A DNA stretch of 64,000 nucleotides from an uncultured Verrucomicrobiota bacterium. Its GTDB lineage: Bacteria > Verrucomicrobiota > Verrucomicrobiia > Limisphaerales > UBA1412. Shown piece by piece: positions 51,340-60,278 of the stretch. The stretch lies in assembly GCA_944389455.1 (NCBI GenBank), contig CALXMK010000010.1, positions 1-64,000 of the forward strand. Direction: 5' to 3'. The number at the start of each line of letters is the position of its first letter. Position 1 is the first letter of the stretch. A program made the translations under genes and the position numbers. The notes under the pieces were generated by a model that worked only from the letters and a program-made list of their open reading frames with translations, made no database searches and was not told where the DNA came from.

Positions 51340-52359
51340 CTATAATTTCATTTTTCCAAAAATAGCGGCTAAAATATCCTGGAGGGTTACAATTCCCAGT
51401 TCTTGGCTGTTTTCATCCATTACTACAGCGATTCTTTGTCCCTTACTCTGCATTTTTGAAAGAGCTTCCTGCAAATGAGCATTGGGGTGCAGGAAAATAG
51501 GCGGACGTGTAAAGTCAGTTACAAAACGAGTTTCTTCAGCGTCTTCGTAAAGTACTGTTTTGAGTAGAAGAATACCGGTGATTCTCTTTTCTCCATCAGC
51601 ATAGATTTGGTAAACCGGGATTCGAGTACGTTGAGTAGTTCGTGATATTTCCTTGGCTTCTTTAATAGTGGCGTTGCTTGAGAGACAAACTACTTTTTCC
51701 ATTGGCACAATAAGTTGCTGAACAGTTGTGTCAAAGAAGTTCATCACATGTTCGATCATTGCCTGCTCTTCAAGGGTAATATCAGGAGTGATATTTTTCA
51801 TCAAGTCACGCATCTCTATACGATTAGAAATGAGCCGTTTGCTATAGCTGGTATTATTCCGTTTCCAGAAGATAAGTGATACAAGCCATACGGAGACTTT
51901 TACAATAGGATAAAAAATTAAATAGGTAATTCTAAAAAGCGGTAGTACCAGGGTACAGCAGAACATCGGTTTTCGCCGAAAGATCATTTTGGGCAACCAG
52001 TCTCCCAAAAGGTAGATGCTGAGCAGTCCTCCAATAATGGCGGCGGAGAAAAGCAGTTTATTTTCAAACCATTGATATGAATAAAGCGTTACAATACAGA
52101 CGGAGATAAAATTGGCGGTTGTTCCTACAATCAGTGTAATCCAGAGAAACATTTCAGGATTTTCCAGGTAGTGGAGCATTCTTTGAGATGTCTTTTTACC
52201 CATACGTGCGTTACGGTGTAGTTTGAGGGGGTTGATAGCTATCATTCCTACCTCCATTCCTGAGAAAATAAAGGAGCTTGTAATGGTTAAAAATAGGATA
52301 AACCCTGTCAAAATAGGGCTTAGCTCATTGGAGGCTGAGGATACTTCGGTAATAGGCAT
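51340..52359 (-). CDS. CNNM family membrane protein without CorC domain, copy 2
   Basis: A 339-residue relative with the DUF21 domain (SSFIFSGMEVGMIAINPLKL) and CBS pair (VPMEKVVCL; RIAVVMDENSQELGIVTLQD). It ends right after the second CBS domain (ILAAIFGKMKL), so the C-terminal CorC_HlyC domain of the neighbours is missing. It is placed 14 bases before copy 1 and 2 after copy 3, with no frameshift evident. Confidence 0.88.
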   Translation of the reverse strand: MPITEVSSASNELSPILTGFILFLTITSSFIFSGMEVGMIAINPLKLHRNARMGKKTSQRMLHYLENPEMFLWITLIVGTTANFISVCIVTLYSYQWFENKLLFSAAIIGGLLSIYLLGDWLPKMIFRRKPMFCCTLVLPLFRITYLIFYPIVKVSVWLVSLIFWKRNNTSYSKRLISNRIEMRDLMKNITPDITLEEQAMIEHVMNFFDTTVQQLIVPMEKVVCLSSNATIKEAKEISRTTQRTRIPVYQIYADGEKRITGILLLKTVLYEDAEETRFVTDFTRPPIFLHPNAHLQEALSKMQSKGQRIAVVMDENSQELGIVTLQDILAAIFGKMKL

Positions 52360-52361
52360 AA

Positions 52362-53684
52362 TTAATTCTTGGGGTTGGAAGTTTTGGAGGAAGAGGCTCC
52401 TGCCGATTGATATATAATCCGTACTTCACGAATCTTGGCAAATTCGACTGAGAGAGCAGTAAAGCGGTACTTATCATATTGGATAGATTGATTGGGATAG
52501 GGAATAGTTTCCAATTGTGATAAAAAAATTCCAGCAATCGTCTGAACATGCTGCGGAGGAATAATAGGCGATGGGGCTTGCTGATTGAAATCTTCAATGG
52601 GAAGATTGCCGGAGACTTTCCAGCTATTGATACTTTCGACTTCTAGAGTAGCTTCACCTACTTCGGATTCAGGACGAATGTTGCCGACAACCTCTTCAAG
52701 AATATCTTCCATTGTGATAATTCCAGAGGTTTCTCCGTATTCATCGAGCACGATAACGAGGCCTCCTTGGTGATATTGACGCTGAAAACTTTTTAGCAGT
52801 TCAAGTAGATTCATGCTATCAGGAACTGTAAGTGCCAGATCGATAGCATCATCCGGGGCTTTATCCGGATTCATGAGCAAAACGTGTGTGTTGAGTATTC
52901 CTACTATGTCATTAGTTTGTTCATCGTACATGGGCAGTCGCCGATGTTTGTAGCGGCGGGCTGCTTCAATCATTTCCTCTTTTGTTGCATTTGCGGAAAT
53001 ATAAGACATCTGCGAGCGTAGAATCATACACTCTTTAACAGTATGAGAATCTAATAGAACAATGCGGTTGATAAAGTCTCTTTCAGCGGAAGTGACTATT
53101 TTCTGCTGAAAGGCTAGTTCTACCAGTTCACGATATTCCTCATTAGAAATATAGGAAAAGGGAACTTCATTCTCACTATTCTCAACAGAAGTATTTGGAT
53201 TTTTGTTTTGGAGATTATTTTTGGCATGATTGCGCGTAGCCAATCGTACCAAAAAATGAATAGGAGTACTGATATTCTTAAGAATTTGTAAAACCGGAGC
53301 GACTCTTAATGCCCAACGATCGGGGTGTCTCATTGCGAAAGTTTTGGGAATAATTTCGCAGCCAATAATGAGAATGAGTAAAGAGATAATAATAAAAGGG
53401 AATTGAGCGAATTCACGCTTTAAGGTCATCCAGAGAGCCAAAAAAGCTACTCCAAAATTAGCTGTGGTATTCAGGAGTGTTAATGCGGTCAGTGTTTCAC
53501 GGGGATGTTCCAGAAAGGTACTGATAATTTTGGTTTTTTTAGGATAAGATTTTTGCATTTTTCTGAGGATAGGCCCTTTTAAAGTAAAAAGTGCTGTTTC
53601 AGACAATGAACAGAAAAAACCAATCCCAAAAAAGGTAATCAGGAGAATTACCTCAATGAGCTGTAGCTGTGCTTCAACATCCAT
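52362..53684 (-). CDS. CNNM/CorC-HlyC family membrane protein, copy 3 (first in run)
   Basis: A 440-residue membrane protein with the DUF21 domain (FFCSLSETALFTLKGP), CBS pair (VKECMILRSQMSYI; VIVLDEYGETSGIITMEDI) and CorC_HlyC domain (TIAGIFLSQLETIPYPNQ) plus a short Ser/Lys tail. It is the first gene of the run after a sigma-70-type promoter and likely heads a CNNM x3-proB-mazG-ubiE transcript. Confidence 0.92.
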   Translation of the reverse strand: MDVEAQLQLIEVILLITFFGIGFFCSLSETALFTLKGPILRKMQKSYPKKTKIISTFLEHPRETLTALTLLNTTANFGVAFLALWMTLKREFAQFPFIIISLLILIIGCEIIPKTFAMRHPDRWALRVAPVLQILKNISTPIHFLVRLATRNHAKNNLQNKNPNTSVENSENEVPFSYISNEEYRELVELAFQQKIVTSAERDFINRIVLLDSHTVKECMILRSQMSYISANATKEEMIEAARRYKHRRLPMYDEQTNDIVGILNTHVLLMNPDKAPDDAIDLALTVPDSMNLLELLKSFQRQYHQGGLVIVLDEYGETSGIITMEDILEEVVGNIRPESEVGEATLEVESINSWKVSGNLPIEDFNQQAPSPIIPPQHVQTIAGIFLSQLETIPYPNQSIQYDKYRFTALSVEFAKIREVRIIYQSAGASSSKTSNPKN

Positions 53685-53770
53685 TCTTCTTTCTATATAA
53701 TGTGTTTATGAGGGAAGTTCTACTCATTCTCTTGATAAAAGAGATATTGTATCCCCACAAGTTGTGTAAG

Positions 53771-53798
53771 ATTATAGAAAAATAATCAATGAAAACAA
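53771..53798 (-). promoter_or_regulatory. Promoter of the CNNM-proB-mazG-ubiE run
   Basis: On the minus strand a perfect TATAAT (53776-53771) with TTGTTT (53798-53793) 16 bases upstream. The leader would be about 80 bases. Confidence 0.5.
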
Positions 53799-53936
53799 GA
53801 AGAAGTTACGTCTAATTTTATGTCCCGAAAAGGGAAAAAAGATAAATACTATGAGTCGATGAAATCGATATCTTTTATATACAGTGAGCTAAGTAAATGA
53901 AAATAGAATAAAAAATAAAAAATATATCCTTTAAGC

Positions 53937-53965
53937 TTGCCAAGGATTTCATCAATAGGTAAAAT
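53937..53965 (+). promoter_or_regulatory. Promoter of the unknown gene at 53997
   Basis: TTGCCA (53937-53942), a 17-base spacer and TAAAAT (53960-53965), about 31 bases before the ATG at 53997. Confidence 0.6.
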
Positions 53966-53996
53966 CGACTTGTGGTACAAAAGGTAATGTAGGCTT

Positions 53997-54449
53997 ATGC
54001 TAAAAAAACAAATAATCACTGAGGTGACCCCTCTGTTAGAAAGGGCAGTTGCCGATATTTCAGAAACAGATATCCTGGAAAACAAGAAGAATATCAATAG
54101 AGCAATTGCACTCTTTACTCAGGAATTAGTTGATTGTTCTAAGGTAGGGCAGGTTGTAATTGATCCTAAACGTTATGGAGAACTGCTTATGGACTCTCTG
54201 ACTATAAAGGATTATGCGCATTATCTGAATGGAGTTGAGCTTTTACAGTGGCATATGCTGGAGCAGAGCCCTCACACAGGTTTTCTCTGGGCGATGACGG
54301 TTTTTCTCGATCGCGTCAATGCTCTCTCTCTCTTTGAATCAATTTTGGATATGGAGATCATCAACGCAGCTCTCAAAGAAATCAGCGATGCGGCTTTTGA
54401 GGAAATGCTTGAAGAGAGAAGATCTTGCCGCACAGGGATTAAGGATTAG
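53997..54449 (+). CDS. Protein of unknown function, helical
   Basis: A 150-residue protein I do not recognise. It is acidic and mostly helical (EVTPLLERAVADISETDILE, FLDRVNALSLFESILDMEII), with no signal peptide or transmembrane segment. A good promoter before it and a terminator after it, plus bacterial-like codon use, support a real single-gene unit. No context links it to a function. Confidence 0.6.
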   Translation: MLKKQIITEVTPLLERAVADISETDILENKKNINRAIALFTQELVDCSKVGQVVIDPKRYGELLMDSLTIKDYAHYLNGVELLQWHMLEQSPHTGFLWAMTVFLDRVNALSLFESILDMEIINAALKEISDAAFEEMLEERRSCRTGIKD

Positions 54450-54543
54450 CAATTTCTAGTAAAGTCAGAGTTTTTCTTTTTTAAGCTGATGCTATGCGAT
54501 ATTAATGGTTCAGCCTAAAGGAGAGAACCACAATTTAAATTTA

Positions 54544-54594
54544 AAAAAGTCTTTTTCTCGGAGTTATAGAGTCTCGGGAAAAGGGCTTTTTTTG
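54544..54594. terminator. Terminator between the unknown gene and folK
   Basis: A long stem AAAAAGTCTTTTTCTCGG (from 54544) pairs with TCTCGGGAAAAGGGCTTTTT with G-U pairs, followed by a T run on the plus strand. A/T-rich flanks would also allow use by folK from the other side. Confidence 0.75.
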
Positions 54595-54654
54595 TTGTTT
54601 GTCCTGTTAATTTGCTGGCAATTCTTAAGGAATATTTATCTAAAGAGTGGTTAT

Positions 54655-55206
54655 TTAAATTGAATTGTACTTTTCAATGAGTTGGTCACTATTTCTTAAT
54701 TGATCGGTAAGTGTTTTAATAGTAGAGGAGTTGGAAGAAAGCCTCAATTCCGGATTTAATTCATTTAGAGGTTCTAATACAAAACGACGTTCCATTGCTC
54801 GAGGATGAGGCAAAGTTAATCGTTTTGTTTGAATTTGGATTCCTTTAAAATAGATTAAATCTAGGTCGATTATTCGAGGAGAGTGGTAGGTGTGGTTTTG
54901 GGGGCGTCCGGAGCGAATTTCATATTGCTGGAGAGTATCAAGAAGTCGAAATGCTTCATCGGTTTGCAAGCGTAAAGAGTTTTCCTGGTTTGGATTGGAC
55001 GATGGCAGATAGAGTGAGATTACCGCGTTTAAAAATGGAGGACTCCCCTGCGGACAGTCAATAGGGGCGCTTAGCCAGAGAGAGGATTGCTTGATTGGAT
55101 AGGGTGTGAGCGATTGCAGAAAGAGAGTCGCTTGGCGAATCTCTTCTAAAGGGTTTCCTAGATTCGCACCTAAGGCGATATAGATATCATGAGTGGGAAT
55201 TGACAT
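54655..55206 (-). CDS. folK: 2-amino-4-hydroxy-6-hydroxymethyldihydropteridine pyrophosphokinase
   Basis: HPPK transfers pyrophosphate to the pterin in folate synthesis. The 183 residues have YIALGANLGNPLEEIRQA, PPFLNAVISLY, SGRPQNHTYHSPRIIDLDLIYF and LPHPRAMERRFVLEPL. The signature RxxxxxxxPRxxDxDL is complete. It is a single gene here, without folP or folB beside it. Confidence 0.95.
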   Translation of the reverse strand: MSIPTHDIYIALGANLGNPLEEIRQATLFLQSLTPYPIKQSSLWLSAPIDCPQGSPPFLNAVISLYLPSSNPNQENSLRLQTDEAFRLLDTLQQYEIRSGRPQNHTYHSPRIIDLDLIYFKGIQIQTKRLTLPHPRAMERRFVLEPLNELNPELRLSSNSSTIKTLTDQLRNSDQLIEKYNSI

Positions 55207-55544
55207 ATGAGTTTTTTAGCAAAGAATACATATGGATGGAAAGATATAGTAAAACAGCAAGATCAATATTGAAGCTTTGCATAGAGTGAGAATTACAATC
55301 TTCTGTATCGCAGACTTTGTGAGAAGTTAGATTAGTTAACTGTGTTTCGATTAAATGATTCATTAGTGAGAGCGGCTAGATAAAAAATATCAAAATAATT
55401 GAGGAATTTCGTTCCTAAAATTTATTTTTCAGATTTTAGATTGAAAATCAATAAGATTTATCTATGGAAAATCTGATCCTGTAGTATGAGTGGGAGAGGA
55501 ACAGGTAATTGTTTTTTCTCTTCCCTCAATAGGGCTTTATATAT
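55207..55544. other. Divergent intergenic region folK / O-antigen ligase gene
   Basis: About 340 AT-rich bases. It must hold both promoters, but none stands out. I see no gene, RNA or repeat. Confidence 0.4.
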
Positions 55545-57452
55545 ATGATTTCAGCAGTTATGGGAAGTAGATCCATAGAGAAAAAGACACCGAAATGGGA
55601 TGAGCGTATCGATCAGATCATCTTATGGTTGTTTGTTGGTATTTTCGCGATCATGCCTACGGCTTTTGGAGGGACACTGATTTGGGCCTTTTCTTTAACA
55701 GAGTGTTTGGTGGCGGTTGGGTTGATTCTTTGGGGAATGAAACTTTGGTTAGACAAGTCTCATCGGATTTTTTGGAATCCTGCCGTGTGGTTAGTATTGG
55801 GAATAACCGGATATGCCTTTATCAGGAGTTTTCTTCCATCAATTCATTTCTCGGCAATGAAGGAGTTGACAAAAGTAGTTCTTTATTGTTCTGTTTTTTT
55901 TCTTTTTATCAATAATTTAAGAAGACGAAAATCGATCAAGTTCTTTGCGATGTGCTTGATTGGTATAGCTCTGTTGATTTCGTTTTATGCGATAGCGCAA
56001 TTTATGACGGGATCAGAAAAGATTTTTTGGGTGCAACAACCTGAAATTTATAACCATAGAGCTTCTGGAACTTATATTTGTCCAAATCATCTGGCAGGTT
56101 TTTTGGAAATGGTGTTGCCTTTGGCTTTGGCTTTGACTATTTCGGGACGTTTAGGCCAGATTCAGAAAATCTATGTAGGGTTTGCCAGCGTGATTTTGCT
56201 GGGAGGTATCGCGGTGACAATTTCTCGAGCAGGATACGTTTCTGCACTAGTGGCTTTGGCTTTGGTCTTGAGTAACCTTTATAAATTACCTAAATATCGG
56301 ATCCCAGCGATATTGGCGACATTATTGGTTTTAATTGGATTGGGATGGTTCCTGATGGGGAAATCACAGGTTCAAAGTCGGTTTGATGAATTGCTTAATG
56401 CAACGCAGTTGGAGGAGGGTCGAGGAGCGATCTTTCAGTCCTCTCTCCCAATGGTGGGAGAACATCCTTTTCTGGGAATGGGGTTAGGCAGTTATGATAC
56501 TCGTATTTATCAATATATTTCTGAGAAGATACAAAATGCGCCTCTTTTTGCACATTCGGACTATCTGCAATTTATAATTGAATGGGGAATAATTGGATTT
56601 ATTCTGCTTCTGCTACTATTGGCAAATATGATCTGGGGAGTATTTAAGACGATGAGATATTTTGCGCAGAAGGGAAGCAATAGTTCGCGAGATAGCAGCC
56701 GTGCTGCACTTTTTCTAGGAGCAGCTGCAGCAATGGTGGCGATTATGCTTCACTCATTTGTTGACTTTAATATGCATGTTCCGGCTAATGCATTGACTGC
56801 AGTTGCCTTGTTTGCTCTAGTAATCAGCTGTCAGCGCTTTGTGGACGAATCCTGTTGGTTGAAGCAGACTCCTTTTGTTCGAGGAGTTGTATCGGTATTA
56901 ATTTTGATTTTTGCCGGGATGTTAGTTTTTGATGCGGTTCAGAGTACTAGAGTTCACCGTTTGGTGCAAATGGCGAAGAATTATCAGGGAACGGTTGAAG
57001 GAAGAGATACACTCTATCGGGAGGCGATGGAAATTTCTCCTCGTGATTGGAGTATTGCGCTCAAGAGAGCAAATGCTCTGCTAGATTATGGATATCCGGC
57101 AGAGACAGAAAATCACCGGATTTCTCTGGAAAGAGCTGCCGGAATTTATGAACAAGCCATCAAAGAAAATCCTTGGAGATATGAGTTGGAAGCAGGTCTT
57201 GGTCAGACATTGATTTTACTGGGAAAAAATGAACAGGGAATGCAGCATGCTAAGCGTGCTTTAGAGCTTTATCCTAATGGTTCTCGTACCCATGCGATTT
57301 ACGGTTGGTGTGCTCTTTATTCGAGAGATTATGAGTTGGCAGTCAAGCACTTAGAGAACTCTATTCATCTAAGGAATGAAGGAAACGATTTTGCCAAAAA
57401 TTGGTATAAAATCGCTCAGCAAAGATTAAGTGAAATAAAAAAATACGAATAA
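55545..57452 (+). CDS. O-antigen ligase/polymerase-like membrane protein with C-terminal TPR
   Basis: A 635-residue polytopic membrane protein. About twelve hydrophobic segments occupy residues 25-480. The Wzy/WaaL-type O-antigen ligase domain has RASGTYICPNHLAGFLEMVL, VTISRAGYVSALVALALVL and AHSDYLQFIIEWGIIGF, the latter with the conserved His. The last about 130 residues are soluble TPR-like helices (AAGIYEQAIKENPWRYELEA; GMQHAKRALELYPNGSRTHA). It likely joins or polymerises surface polysaccharide or glycosylates exported proteins. No glycosyltransferase is near. Confidence 0.88.
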   Translation: MISAVMGSRSIEKKTPKWDERIDQIILWLFVGIFAIMPTAFGGTLIWAFSLTECLVAVGLILWGMKLWLDKSHRIFWNPAVWLVLGITGYAFIRSFLPSIHFSAMKELTKVVLYCSVFFLFINNLRRRKSIKFFAMCLIGIALLISFYAIAQFMTGSEKIFWVQQPEIYNHRASGTYICPNHLAGFLEMVLPLALALTISGRLGQIQKIYVGFASVILLGGIAVTISRAGYVSALVALALVLSNLYKLPKYRIPAILATLLVLIGLGWFLMGKSQVQSRFDELLNATQLEEGRGAIFQSSLPMVGEHPFLGMGLGSYDTRIYQYISEKIQNAPLFAHSDYLQFIIEWGIIGFILLLLLLANMIWGVFKTMRYFAQKGSNSSRDSSRAALFLGAAAAMVAIMLHSFVDFNMHVPANALTAVALFALVISCQRFVDESCWLKQTPFVRGVVSVLILIFAGMLVFDAVQSTRVHRLVQMAKNYQGTVEGRDTLYREAMEISPRDWSIALKRANALLDYGYPAETENHRISLERAAGIYEQAIKENPWRYELEAGLGQTLILLGKNEQGMQHAKRALELYPNGSRTHAIYGWCALYSRDYELAVKHLENSIHLRNEGNDFAKNWYKIAQQRLSEIKKYE

Positions 57453-57475
57453 TGCAAAAAAGTGTTCTAAGAGGG

Positions 57476-57505
57476 TTGACAATACTAGCCAAAATAAGCT
57501 AATAT
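57476..57505 (+). promoter_or_regulatory. Promoter and leader hairpin of the FecR-domain gene
   Basis: A perfect TTGACA (57476-57481), an 18-base spacer and TAATAT (57500-57505). Downstream in the leader is GTAAC-GAAA-GTTAC (57519-57532), a 5-bp stem with a GNRA-type tetraloop. Confidence 0.6.
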
Positions 57506-57563
57506 CTTCTCGGTTTGGGTAACGAAAGTTACATTTAATAGACGAGTTTAAGTTGAGAGAATT

Positions 57564-58373
57564 ATGAAAAAGATCGTTAAAACTTTTGCAGTAAGCATGA
57601 CGCTTATAGCTGCTCTCCTTGTCGCTGTGTCTGTTCAGGCAAAGGATGCCCGTTTGACAGGTATGACAGGTACAGTAGAAGTGCTTAAAGATGGCGGAGT
57701 CTGGCAAAAGATTTCGAGTAGCAAGTCCATTAAGGAAGGTGAGACACTGCGTACGGCTGATGTGGTGGGGACAGTTGTCTCTTTCAGATTGGCCAATGCG
57801 GATGCTCTGGTTGTTATGAATCAGGGATCTACCTTGACTTTAAATCAGGCCAGTGATGATACAGTAAGTGGACAGAAGATTTCCAATACTGTGATGACTC
57901 TTGCGGCTGGTCAGGTAACAGGTAAAGTAGGAGCTATAGGTGGTGCTTCTAAATTTACGGTTAATACTCCGACCAAGAGTTTTGAGGTAGCTCCGAATAG
58001 TGAGTTCTCTATTTCTGTTGATGGTGCGGTGACAGTTTCTCGCGGTGAGCTGACAGCTAAAGCTGGTACAGAAACCGTTAAGGTGGCAGCAGGTCAAACT
58101 CTCGCTCCTGATGCAACGGCTACCGCTCCGGCGGATGCTAATATTCAAGCTTCGATTAGTACACAGGTAGCTTATGCGGCTCGTGATACTATAAGTGATA
58201 CTGATACTCAGAGTGTTTCTGCTCCAGAAGGTCGTAATCAGATCAATCCTACTTTGAGTAAATATGTAAGAGCGTCAGAAAATAAGGCAATCGATGATCT
58301 TCTTCCGAAGGTTTCTACTCTCGGGAACCCGGCTTCTAATGATCCGATACCTGTGACTCCTTATAGCATTTAA
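57564..58373 (+). CDS. FecR-domain exported protein
   Basis: A 269-residue exported protein. A signal peptide covers residues 1-26 (LIAALLVAVSVQA). The FecR-type beta domain follows: ARLTGMTGTVEVLKDGGVWQ, EGETLRTADVVGTVVSF, GSTLTLNQAS and SKFTVNTPTKSFEVAPNSEF, a pattern seen in FecR proteins unlinked to sigma factors. A low-complexity Ala/Thr-rich stretch and a polar tail end it. No ECF sigma gene is near, so a structural or surface role is more likely than iron signalling. It has its own promoter and terminator. Confidence 0.85.
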   Translation: MKKIVKTFAVSMTLIAALLVAVSVQAKDARLTGMTGTVEVLKDGGVWQKISSSKSIKEGETLRTADVVGTVVSFRLANADALVVMNQGSTLTLNQASDDTVSGQKISNTVMTLAAGQVTGKVGAIGGASKFTVNTPTKSFEVAPNSEFSISVDGAVTVSRGELTAKAGTETVKVAAGQTLAPDATATAPADANIQASISTQVAYAARDTISDTDTQSVSAPEGRNQINPTLSKYVRASENKAIDDLLPKVSTLGNPASNDPIPVTPYSI

Positions 58374-58400
58374 TCTAGTAAGTATTATTTAAATTTTAGA

Positions 58401-58428
58401 GCCGATTCCGTTTGGAACCGGCTTTTTT
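58401..58428 (+). terminator. Terminator of the FecR-domain gene
   Basis: GCCGATTCC (58401-58409) / GGAACCGGC (58414-58422) with one A/C mismatch and a 4-base loop, followed by six T. Confidence 0.82.
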
Positions 58429-58538
58429 CTTTAGAGTTTCCTCTTAAAAGAGGGGTGAAATAAAATTACTGATCAAAAAAATAAAAGAATAAAAATAGTT
58501 CGTGCTTTTTTGCGGGCTATCTCTTAAAATAACCGCAT

Positions 58539-60017
58539 ATGATGGTTTGGTTACTTGCTATCTTGTCCGTAGTCCTATTTGGAGGAATGGGTGCAGCCGC
58601 TGGTTTGGCACCAGCAGCCTGTGGACTTATTATGTTACTGGTGGCGCTTTTGCTGAGTGGTCCCTTGACTTCATTAGCTGCAATGCTGTTACCTAAAGAA
58701 TTTATCAATCATCCCCTAGCGGCTTGGTTTCCGGATTCCATGTTCTATATGGAGTTAGTACTTGTTCTCTTTGTTTTCTATATTATTTTTTGGGGGACTG
58801 GTTTTTGGGTCAGCAGCAAGATTGACTTTTGGTTGAAGCATGTGGGGACGGAGCTTCAGCGCAGAACTTGGACTTATCTTAACCATGGGATAGGTTTCTT
58901 TTTGGGGTTGGTGACTGCAACCATTTTTATTCTCATTATTGCAATGGGAGCGTATGCCCCTGGATATCTGGTTTCTCAGACGACACCGAGCGAAGATGGT
59001 CAGCCGTGGGGAATCGTTTATTTGAATCAATTTTCTAAGGCGATGAAGGATACTGGATTGGATAAAATTGCCGCCCGTTGGGACAAAACTCCATCTAGCT
59101 ATTTTGAGTATTGTGATATTTTAGGAATTATCGTCAATAATCCTCCAGTAATGTATCGGGTGAAGAATTATCCTCCTATTTATGCTAAAGGGGATCGCTC
59201 AGAAGTTTCAGACCTTCTCAACAGCGGTGAAGTAAACGATTTAATCAATAATCGCAGCGGTTGTTGGAATTTGCTGAATAATTCGTCTGTGCTTAGTTTT
59301 CTTTCATCCGGCTCTTGTTCTGAATTGAGACAGGAGATTGATTTCCAAGATTTTATTGGTTATCTTAAAACGGGAACATCGCCGAAGTATGATAGTTTTA
59401 AGATTTTGGGCAAATGGGAAATGGATGTAGACCAGGTAGTTTTGATGGCTAAGAAGAATCAGCCAGATATCACTTATCGTCAAATGCGCTTCCTTTCTGC
59501 GCTTTTGAGAACATATTTTAATGATACAACATTAAAAGTAACGATCGATAAGAGAATTGTTCTTCAGAAAATTATTTCTGATGTGCCTGCATTGATTTCT
59601 ACTTTACAAAATCCTGCTAATCCACAGATTGTACCGCCCGAGTTAGCTCCGGTTACACAACAGACTCAGCAAAAAGGACCACAGGTAGGCGCAGGCGCAG
59701 CTTCGGCTCAGAGCAATAATCGACGGGGTGGGGTGTTTTCTCCCAGCCGTTATCGTGAGGCTCTCGACCATAATGCGGCAACTCAAGCAATGCTTAATGA
59801 TACAGCTGCTCCAGTAGAGTATAATGATGATGGAACGGTTAAAGAGGTGAAACCTCCGGAAATTAAGAAGACTGATGTCTCCGGTTCCTGGAGCGGAGAT
59901 GGAGAGCTTTATAAAGTGAATTTTGCGGGAATAGAGATGGATGCCATCATCGAAGGAAATATTATGACGGTTTCTACCGAACATGTACGGCTTTATTTTA
60001 TCCGCAATTATGAGTAA
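58539..60017 (+). CDS. Membrane protein with CvpA-like N-terminal domain, otherwise unknown
   Basis: A 492-residue protein. The first about 155 residues contain four hydrophobic segments (LLAILSVVLFGGMGAAAGLA; LIMLLVALLLSGPLTSLAAM; LVLVLFVFYIIFWGTGFWV; FFLGLVTATIFILIIAMGAY), a layout like CvpA. The long soluble part has a Gln/Pro-rich linker (TQQTQQKGPQVGAGAASAQ) and a C-terminal lipocalin-like strand region (GSWSGDGELYKVNFAGIEMD). Function is unknown. It follows the FecR gene after a terminator and ends at another. Confidence 0.65.
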   Translation: MMVWLLAILSVVLFGGMGAAAGLAPAACGLIMLLVALLLSGPLTSLAAMLLPKEFINHPLAAWFPDSMFYMELVLVLFVFYIIFWGTGFWVSSKIDFWLKHVGTELQRRTWTYLNHGIGFFLGLVTATIFILIIAMGAYAPGYLVSQTTPSEDGQPWGIVYLNQFSKAMKDTGLDKIAARWDKTPSSYFEYCDILGIIVNNPPVMYRVKNYPPIYAKGDRSEVSDLLNSGEVNDLINNRSGCWNLLNNSSVLSFLSSGSCSELRQEIDFQDFIGYLKTGTSPKYDSFKILGKWEMDVDQVVLMAKKNQPDITYRQMRFLSALLRTYFNDTTLKVTIDKRIVLQKIISDVPALISTLQNPANPQIVPPELAPVTQQTQQKGPQVGAGAASAQSNNRRGGVFSPSRYREALDHNAATQAMLNDTAAPVEYNDDGTVKEVKPPEIKKTDVSGSWSGDGELYKVNFAGIEMDAIIEGNIMTVSTEHVRLYFIRNYE

Positions 60018-60053
60018 GGAATTCGTCGGAGAATAAATTACTGACTAAATTTC

Positions 60054-60085
60054 AGACGGGAGCAGAGATTGCTCCCGTCTTTTTT
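60054..60085 (+). terminator. Terminator of the CvpA-like gene
   Basis: A perfect 11-bp stem AGACGGGAGCA (60054-60064) / TGCTCCCGTCT (60070-60080), loop of 5, then TTTTT. Confidence 0.93.
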
Positions 60086-60136
60086 AATAGTAAACTTTAA
60101 AATTTTATCGATTTTAAAATTAAGATAGTTTTTAGC

Positions 60137-60165
60137 TTGAGATGGGATGTGAAAATTTATATAAA
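60137..60165 (+). promoter_or_regulatory. Promoter of infC
   Basis: TTGAGA (60137-60142), a 17-base spacer and TATAAA (60160-60165), giving a leader of about 107 bases. Confidence 0.65.
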
Positions 60166-60175
60166 TACCCCTGTC

Positions 60176-60225
60176 CGATTGTTCTGCCACGGGCCGATAA
60201 GAATATCGCCGAGCGCAGTCAATCG
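60176..60225 (+). ncRNA. Structured 5' leader of infC
   Basis: Nested pairings CGATTG/CAATCG (60176-60181 and 60220-60225), CTGC/GCAG (60184-60187 and 60215-60218) and CGATA-AGAA-TATCG (60195-60208, flanked by GG/CC) make one long interrupted stem-loop in the leader. It could be a regulatory element or an mRNA-stabilising fold. I cannot assign it to a known family. Confidence 0.5.
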
Positions 60226-60278
60226 AGGATAGATTATAATATTAGAAAGATGTTAAGTAATAAACCCCGGAGGGTTGC

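Larger units (their letters stand above)
53685..53996. other. Divergent promoter region
   Basis: About 310 AT-rich bases between the CNNM run (-) and an unknown gene (+). It contains a promoter on each strand and a small TCTCTT/AAGAGA hairpin (53728-53744) in the CNNM leader. No gene is seen. Confidence 0.5.

Noticed and set aside
51340..52359. Copy 2 CNNM gene as a frameshifted pseudogene
   Set aside because: The frame ends cleanly after the CBS pair, 14 bases before the next gene, and no leftover CorC_HlyC coding sequence is found in another frame there.
53480..53500. TGTTTCACGGGGATG as a half parS
   Set aside because: It matches only one half of the consensus, lies inside a CNNM coding region, and is not palindromic.
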